This document shows positions 59,541-64,000 of a stretch of 64,000 bases of DNA, piece by piece (within the stretch, counting starts at the first letter, position 1; each line of letters opens with the position of its first letter). The translations under genes were made by a program, and so were the position numbers. This DNA comes from Mycolicibacterium poriferae (GTDB lineage: Bacteria; Actinomycetota; Actinomycetes; Mycobacteriales; Mycobacteriaceae): contig NZ_AP022570.1 in NCBI RefSeq assembly GCF_010728325.1, forward strand, positions 2,790,001-2,854,000, read 5' to 3'. The notes below the pieces were generated by a model. It was given only the letters and a program-made list of their open reading frames with translations, searched no databases and was not told the origin of the DNA.

Positions 59541-61784
59541 ATGAGCCGGCAGCCGCTGGTGCGCCTACGAATGCTCGGTCGTGCGACGATCGCGGTGGTG
59601 GGGGTCGCTACGGCCTTCCTGCTGGCGCCGGTCGCCGTCGCCCAGCCCGAAGCCGAGGCCGATGGCGCCATCACCGCGGCGTGGCAGGCCAGCGGTGGCG
59701 ATACCGGTCCGCTGGGCGCGAGAACCGGCGGCGTCTACCCCGCCGGCGACGGATTCGCGCAGAACTTCGTGTCCGGTGTCATGTTCTTCACCCCCCAGAC
59801 CGGGGCGCACTACATGCAGGGCGCCATTCTGGAGAAGTACGAGTCGCTGGGCGGCGCCGCCGACAGCGACCTGGGCTTCCCCACGATCGACGAGGGTCCC
59901 GGGCTGGCTCCGGGCAGCCGCAACAGCACGTTCAGCGCGCCCGACAACCCGGTCATCTTCTGGACCCCCGAGCACGGAGCCCGCGTGGTGCGGGGGCCCG
60001 TCAACGCCGCATGGGACCAGCTGGGTGGATCGACCGGTGCGCTGGGCGTGCCCGTCGACGATGCCACCTACGACGGATCAGTGGTCAGTCAGGACTTCGC
60101 CAGCGGCGCGCTGTCCTACGACTCCAGCACCAAGACCTTCACCACCGAACCGCCGGAACTGGCCGATCAACTGACCGATCTGGCCGTCCCCGACGACCCG
60201 ATTTCGGCGATCAACGCCGCGCGCCGCGCCGCGGGCGGTCCGCTGGGCCCGCTGGGAGAGGCCCAGGGGGAGCCGTACGAGATCGGCGACAACGGCTGGG
60301 GCCAGGACTTCGTCAACGGCAAGATCTTCTACACCCCCGAGACCGGTGCGAACGTGGTGACCGGGCAGGTGCTGGCGAAATACGAGAGTGTCGGCGGTCC
60401 GCAGGGTGATCTCGGGTTCCCGGTGACCAGCGAGAGGGACGGTGGGCTCGAGCCGGCGAGCCGGATGAGCCAGTTCGCCGCCGACGACGAACCGGTCATC
60501 TTCTGGACTCCCGACTACGGCGCTGTGATCGTGCGCGGCCCGTTGAATGCGGCGTGGCAGGAACTCGGCGGGGCGACCGGGGAGCTGGGAGCGCCGGTGG
60601 CCGATCAGACCCAGGACGGCGACGTCATCACCCAGCGATTCGCCAACGGATCCATTTCCTGGAACACCGCCTCAGGTCAGTTCAGTACCGACCCGGCGAG
60701 CTTGGCCTCCCAATTGGCCGGCTTGGAGGTGCCGGGCCAGGAAGCCCCGGCGGCTACTGCGACACCGCAGGCCTCCGACGCCGACGAGGGCACCGGATTC
60801 CGGTGGAGCTGGTGGTGGTTGTTGGCCATCGTTCCGATCCTGCTCCTGGTCGCCGTGGTGGCCTTCGCGGTGATGCGAAACCGCCGCCGAGACGACTCGT
60901 CCGACTTCGCCGACGGAGAGGACGACGACAGCAGGTATGTGGCCGCGCTCGCCGGGGAGCAGCGAGAAGAAGGGTACGGCGGCGAGGACGAGTTGTTCGG
61001 CGACCTGTACGCCCGCGAAGGCTTGGGCTCGCTGACCGCGGCACCCCCGTCATCGGAGAGCGCTCACGATGTCTCGACCCCGCTGAGCTTCTGGAGTACT
61101 GCCGGTGCGGGGCGCTCCGACGATGCCGAGCAGGAGGATCCCGACGCCGTCGATACAGCGCCGACGATGATCCAGACCCCCGACGAGGTCGCACCGCCTG
61201 GCGAGGTCGCGCCTCCTGTCGAGCCGGACGCGTACGAACCCGGTCCCGCACCCGCCGTTGCTGCAGGGTCCGATTTCAAGTCCGATTTCAAGTCCGATTT
61301 CGAGTCCGATTTCGAGTCCGATTTCGACGACGAGTTCGACGAGGACTTCGACGACGAGTACGACGACGACTTCGCCGAGGAGGACGCCATCGGCGAGCCC
61401 GATGCCAGCGACGAGGCCGACGCGATGAACCAGGCCGGCGCGATCTACGAGGCGGATCCGGTTGGCGGCACCGAACCGGCGGCGGATCGTGAGGTCTACG
61501 CCGACGAGGTGCCCCCGCCGGGACCTGTCTTCGAGCGTGATCCGTTGACCGATACCGGTCGGCACGCGCGGATCGATATCGACGAGCCGTCACCGCTGGG
61601 AACAGCGCTGCACATGGCGCTCGATGATCCACGCGAAGTGCCGGGCGGCTATCCGGTGAAGGCCGACACCCAATCGGGTCTGTACTGGGTGCCTGACAGC
61701 CCCGAGTACGGCGACGTGGTCGCCGAGATCTATTTCGCCAGTGAGGAGATGGCGCGCACGATGGGTTTCGTACGCGCCGGATAG
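59541..61784 (+). CDS. LGFP-repeat membrane protein with acidic repeat tail
   Basis: A 747-residue envelope protein. A signal peptide (cut near residue 35, PVAVAQP) is followed by two blocks of LGFP repeats (about 40-200 and 225-390; ADSDLGFPTIDEGPGLAPG, GDLGFPVTSERDGGLEPAS), which bind cell-wall material. A membrane segment lies at about 421-443 (WWWLLAIVPILLLVAVVAF) and a long acidic cytoplasmic part follows with five SDF units. The last 45 residues (YPVKADTQSGLYWVPDSPEY, AEIYFASEEMARTMGF) resemble the sunset-type domain of actinobacterial envelope proteins. GGGGAGGA precedes the start. Confidence 0.83.
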   Translation: MSRQPLVRLRMLGRATIAVVGVATAFLLAPVAVAQPEAEADGAITAAWQASGGDTGPLGARTGGVYPAGDGFAQNFVSGVMFFTPQTGAHYMQGAILEKYESLGGAADSDLGFPTIDEGPGLAPGSRNSTFSAPDNPVIFWTPEHGARVVRGPVNAAWDQLGGSTGALGVPVDDATYDGSVVSQDFASGALSYDSSTKTFTTEPPELADQLTDLAVPDDPISAINAARRAAGGPLGPLGEAQGEPYEIGDNGWGQDFVNGKIFYTPETGANVVTGQVLAKYESVGGPQGDLGFPVTSERDGGLEPASRMSQFAADDEPVIFWTPDYGAVIVRGPLNAAWQELGGATGELGAPVADQTQDGDVITQRFANGSISWNTASGQFSTDPASLASQLAGLEVPGQEAPAATATPQASDADEGTGFRWSWWWLLAIVPILLLVAVVAFAVMRNRRRDDSSDFADGEDDDSRYVAALAGEQREEGYGGEDELFGDLYAREGLGSLTAAPPSSESAHDVSTPLSFWSTAGAGRSDDAEQEDPDAVDTAPTMIQTPDEVAPPGEVAPPVEPDAYEPGPAPAVAAGSDFKSDFKSDFESDFESDFDDEFDEDFDDEYDDDFAEEDAIGEPDASDEADAMNQAGAIYEADPVGGTEPAADREVYADEVPPPGPVFERDPLTDTGRHARIDIDEPSPLGTALHMALDDPREVPGGYPVKADTQSGLYWVPDSPEYGDVVAEIYFASEEMARTMGFVRAG
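61269..61328 (+). repeat. 12-bp coding repeat in the LGFP protein
   Basis: Five consecutive 12-base units, TCCGATTTCAAG or TCCGATTTCGAG/GAC, code for Ser-Asp-Phe-Lys/Glu/Asp and then run into Asp-rich sequence. The near identity of the DNA, not just of the protein, suggests recent expansion. Confidence 0.9.
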
Positions 61785-61794
61785 TTCCGCCTCG

Positions 61795-62490
61795 TCACAC
61801 CTTGCGGATGACGGTCACGACTTTGCCGAGGACCGCGGCGTCATTGCCCGGGATGGGCTCGAACGCCGGGTTGTGCGGAAGCAGCCACACCTGGCCGCGG
61901 GTCCGTTTGAAGGTCTTCACCGTGGCCTCACCGTCGATCATCGCCGCGACGATGTCGCCGTTGTCGGCGACGTTCTGCTGACGGACGACCACCCAGTCGC
62001 CGTCGCAGATGGCTGCATCGATCATCGACTCGCCGACCACCTTGAGCAGGAACAGCGAACCTTCCCCGACCAGTTCCCGCGGTAGTGGGAACACGTCCTC
62101 GACGGCTTCCTCGGCCAGGATCGGGCCACCGGCAGCGATGCGCCCCAGTACGGGGACGAACGTCGGTTCCGGGAGCGAATCGGAACCGGCCACGTCGGTG
62201 GTGACGACCGGCGTGGCCGCGTCGTCGGCACCCCGCACGTCGACCGCGCGGGGGCGATTGGGATCGCGGCGCAGATACCCCTTGCGCTCCAGCGTGCGCA
62301 GCTGATGGGCCACCGATGAGGTGGAGGTCAACCCGACCGCATCGCCGATCTCTCTGATGCTGGGCGGGTAGCCGCGGGTGGTGACCGATGTCCGGATCAC
62401 CTCCAGGATGGTGCGCTGACGGTCGGTCAGGCTGGTGTCGCGGTCACGGGGTGCATCGGTGCCGGCCGTGCTGTCGCTGTCGTCGCTCAT
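61795..62490 (-). CDS. lexA: SOS repressor LexA
   Basis: A 231-residue repressor that blocks DNA-damage genes until RecA filaments cause its self-cleavage. The winged-helix N-terminus ([20 protein letters not shown]) is followed by a linker, the cleavage region RIAAGGP with the Ala-Gly bond, and the dyad Ser in VGESMIDAA and Lys in EATVKTFKR. The start MSDDSDST is used, as the in-frame extension has no site. Its own promoter has a LexA box, so it is self-regulated. Convergent with the LGFP gene, ten bases away. Confidence 0.95.
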   Translation of the reverse strand: MSDDSDSTAGTDAPRDRDTSLTDRQRTILEVIRTSVTTRGYPPSIREIGDAVGLTSTSSVAHQLRTLERKGYLRRDPNRPRAVDVRGADDAATPVVTTDVAGSDSLPEPTFVPVLGRIAAGGPILAEEAVEDVFPLPRELVGEGSLFLLKVVGESMIDAAICDGDWVVVRQQNVADNGDIVAAMIDGEATVKTFKRTRGQVWLLPHNPAFEPIPGNDAAVLGKVVTVIRKV

Positions 62491-62497
62491 GTGCCCG

Positions 62498-62503
62498 AAT
62501 CTA
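62498..62503 (-). promoter_or_regulatory. -10 box of lexA (leaderless)
   Basis: TAGATT on the minus strand is seven bases before the lexA ATG. Confidence 0.55.
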
Positions 62504-62522
62504 GACCGTCGCGGCGACAGAA

Positions 62523-62538
62523 TCAAACATGTGTTCGA
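62523..62538. promoter_or_regulatory. LexA box of lexA
   Basis: TCAAACATGTGTTCGA matches the SOS palindrome with one changed base in the left arm. It covers the -35 region of the lexA promoter. Confidence 0.82.
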
Positions 62539-62592
62539 CGCGTGTCGGGCCGAGGGGACTTGTCGGTGGGGTGGCCTAGCGTTCGCAACAGT

Positions 62593-62608
62593 TCGATCAC
62601 ATGTTCTA
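62593..62608. promoter_or_regulatory. LexA box, distal, of chiZ
   Basis: TCGATCACATGTTCTA is a weaker match to the SOS palindrome, four bases before the next box. Confidence 0.6.
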
Positions 62609-62612
62609 TCCA

Positions 62613-62628
62613 TCGAACACATGATCGA
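62613..62628. promoter_or_regulatory. LexA box, proximal, of chiZ
   Basis: TCGAACACATGATCGA, one base off the consensus, lies one base before the -10 box TATCGT at 62630-62635, where LexA would cover the -35 region. Confidence 0.75.
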
Positions 62629-62680
62629 CTATCGTTCGAACACAAGAGCGAATCCGAACCGCGAGGGAAGGGCAGTGAAG

Positions 62681-63193
62681 ATGACGATCACCCCGGAATA
62701 CGACACCTGGAACCGTCTGGACGCCGGGCCCGCGTACGAGGCGACGTGGCGACCCGCCGGCCATGCCACGCCCCGTGAAGTGCCGGGTGCGTTCCGTCCG
62801 CGCCGGCGCGCCGTATCCGCACACCGTTCGCGTCGCCCCGCCGGGTCGGCGACGCAGTATCGGGGCACCGGAGTGCTGCTGTCGCGGGCCTCGCATCGGC
62901 CGCGGCCCATCACGCCGTTCACCACAGTGCTGTTGGCGGTCGTCGCCGGCGCGATCACGCTGTGGCTCGGCCTGGTTGCCCAGGCGGGCGGTGTCGTGGG
63001 CGAGACCGCCGAGGCTCCGCCGAGCCGGCTGGCAGTGGTGCAGGTGCAGGCGGGGGAGTCGTTGCAGCAGATCGCCCAGCGAGTGTCGCCGGACGCCCCG
63101 GTGTCGGAGGTGGTCGATCGTATCCGGCAATTGAACGAGCTGGAGTCGGTCGCCGTCGACGCCGGCCAGACCCTCATCGCCCCGGTCGGTTGA
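62681..63193 (+). CDS. chiZ: SOS-induced cell division inhibitor ChiZ
   Basis: A 170-residue membrane protein that, in M. tuberculosis (Rv2719c), slows division after DNA damage and hydrolyses cell wall. A long Arg-Pro-rich, disordered cytoplasmic part (about 1-82) is followed by one membrane segment (about 87-107, [20 protein letters not shown]) and an extracellular LysM domain (about 122-170, [20 protein letters not shown], ending LIAPVG). GAGGGAAGGG upstream favours ATG 62681 over the GTG two codons earlier. Two LexA boxes lie upstream. Confidence 0.92.
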   Translation: MTITPEYDTWNRLDAGPAYEATWRPAGHATPREVPGAFRPRRRAVSAHRSRRPAGSATQYRGTGVLLSRASHRPRPITPFTTVLLAVVAGAITLWLGLVAQAGGVVGETAEAPPSRLAVVQVQAGESLQQIAQRVSPDAPVSEVVDRIRQLNELESVAVDAGQTLIAPVG

Positions 63194-63303
63194 GGGCGGA
63201 CCCGACTTGACTGGCACCTGGCGCCGCCGTGACGCGCCGCTGCCGGCTCGTACTCGCTGCGTGCCCGCCGGTCCGGTGTCGGGCCGACCGACTCGGGCGC
63301 AGG

Positions 63304-63309
63304 TAGTCT
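63304..63309 (+). promoter_or_regulatory. -10 box of nrdR
   Basis: TAGTCT in the 163-base gap after chiZ would give a leader of about 40 bases; GAAGGAGCGG then precedes the ATG. Confidence 0.45.
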
Positions 63310-63356
63310 CGATGGGGTCCGAAGCGGTTGACCGTCGGTGTGGCGAAGGAGCGGTG

Positions 63357-63821
63357 ATGCACTGTCCGTTCTGTCGTCATCCCGATTCGCGGGTCGTCGA
63401 CTCCCGTGAGGCCGACGAGGGCCAGGCGATCCGGCGACGCCGTGCGTGCCCGGAGTGCGGGCGCCGATTCACAACGGTCGAAACGGCGGTCCTCGCCGTC
63501 GTCAAACGCAGTGGTGTCACCGAGCCGTTCAGCCGCGAGAAGGTCATCAGAGGTGTGCGGCGCGCCTGTCAGGGCCGCCAGGTCGACGACGACGCCCTCA
63601 ACCTGTTGGCCCAGCAGGTCGAGGACGCGGTGCGCGCGACGGGTTCGCCGGAGGTACCCAGCAACGAGGTCGGCCTGGCGATCCTCGGCCCACTGCGCGA
63701 TCTGGACGAAGTGGCCTACCTGAGGTTCGCATCGGTGTATCGCTCGTTCTCCTCGGCTGAAGACTTCGAGCGGGAGATCCAGGCGCTGCGTGCGCATCGG
63801 AAGGTCCCGGCGCCGGGCTGA
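63357..63821 (+). CDS. nrdR: Ribonucleotide reductase repressor NrdR
   Basis: A 154-residue repressor of ribonucleotide reductase genes. The zinc ribbon uses [15 protein letters not shown] and [10 protein letters not shown], and the ATP-cone follows (about 46-136; [20 protein letters not shown]). It senses ATP and dATP to tune deoxynucleotide supply. The frame is open upstream, but the ATG at 63357 after a strong ribosome site gives the conserved MHCPFC start. It lies downstream of chiZ but seems to have its own promoter. Confidence 0.95.
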   Translation: MHCPFCRHPDSRVVDSREADEGQAIRRRRACPECGRRFTTVETAVLAVVKRSGVTEPFSREKVIRGVRRACQGRQVDDDALNLLAQQVEDAVRATGSPEVPSNEVGLAILGPLRDLDEVAYLRFASVYRSFSSAEDFEREIQALRAHRKVPAPG

Positions 63822-63840
63822 CCCGAACGTGGAGGGCTCG

Positions 63841-63975
63841 TCAGTCGACCTGACGGATGTGGTCCTCGACGACGCGGCCGGCGACCTTGACCCATCCTTC
63901 CGGAGTCCATCTGGTCTCGATGACCGATCCTCGGCCTTGGATGATGGTGAGATCCCGGCTCAGATATTCAGTCAT
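63841..63975 (-). CDS. Short hypothetical protein at the right edge
   Basis: A minus-strand frame of 44 residues from ATG 63975 ([20 protein letters not shown], ending [10 protein letters not shown]). No stop is met upstream before the window ends, so the true start may be outside. [13 protein letters not shown] strand pattern looks protein-like, but there is no ribosome site and no family is known to me. The end lies 19 bases after nrdR in convergent orientation. Confidence 0.4.
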   Translation of the reverse strand: MTEYLSRDLTIIQGRGSVIETRWTPEGWVKVAGRVVEDHIRQVD

Positions 63976-64000
63976 GCGGACTGCGGCAGCGCCGGTGGCC

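Noticed and set aside
62491-62622. Longer N-terminus for LexA
   Set aside because: The added part covers the lexA promoter and its LexA box, and no start signal is present.

Overview
The window is high-GC actinobacterial DNA and looks like a fast-growing environmental Mycobacterium (Mycolicibacterium). The grounds are gene order (dapB, thyA-dfrA, thyX-dapA-rnj, ftsK, argA, pgsA, clgR-pspA, recA-recX, gluABCD, miaB, miaA-dapF-hflX, lexA-chiZ-nrdR, the order known around Rv2773c to Rv2718c in M. tuberculosis), a mycofactocin-type SDR, 13E12-type and LGFP-repeat proteins, and many promoters with a TANNNT -10 box only 6-8 nt before the start codon (leaderless transcripts). Family and species comparisons come from memory; no search was run.

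Region 1 (1-13462) is an uptake [NiFe]-hydrogenase locus of the Huc (group 2a) type. It holds maturation genes hypF (cut by the left edge), hypC, hypD and hypE, a convergent AraC-type regulator, and then an operon: a probable HucM stalk protein, small subunit HucS, large subunit HucL, a maturation endopeptidase with an extra C-terminal domain, and five tightly coupled accessory genes (90-aa protein, TPR protein, NifU-Rieske fusion, six-bladed NHL propeller, 275-aa unknown). The HucS ligands (Cys-Ser-Gly-Asn at the proximal site, Gln in place of the distal His) fit the three [3Fe-4S] clusters described for Huc. The job of the accessory cassette is the main open question here.

Region 2 (13463-30403) holds a secreted protein, an SOS-boxed DUF222/HNH (13E12) gene, dapB, small membrane and flavodoxin-like proteins, the thymidylate/folate genes thyA-dfrA and the second synthase thyX, a YcaQ-like DNA repair protein, a haloalkane dehalogenase, a diguanylate cyclase, a deaminase, dapA, RNase J, a response regulator with a degenerate receiver, a methyltransferase, an SDR and a small monooxygenase. 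A 26-bp tandem repeat lies between thyX and dapA and contains the thyX stop codon.

Region 3 (30404-43703) carries ftsK, the divergent argA/pgsA pair, a CinA-type amidase, the envelope-stress set clgR-pspA-pspM behind a SigE-like promoter, several small envelope proteins, a glycosyltransferase, an SOS-boxed recA interrupted by a 364-residue intein whose homing-endonuclease site looks damaged, and recX.

Region 4 (43704-64000) carries the glutamate-type ABC transporter gluABCD with two membrane proteins coupled to its end, miaB, a DUF349 protein, a DMT-like transporter, miaA-dapF-hflX, a DEAD-box helicase with a structured leader and a strong hairpin terminator, fadE20, a large LGFP-repeat membrane protein with an acidic repeat tail, and the divergent lexA/chiZ pair with three LexA boxes, followed by nrdR. 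No tRNA, rRNA, CRISPR array or insertion sequence was seen, and no gap without a gene exceeds 300 bases.
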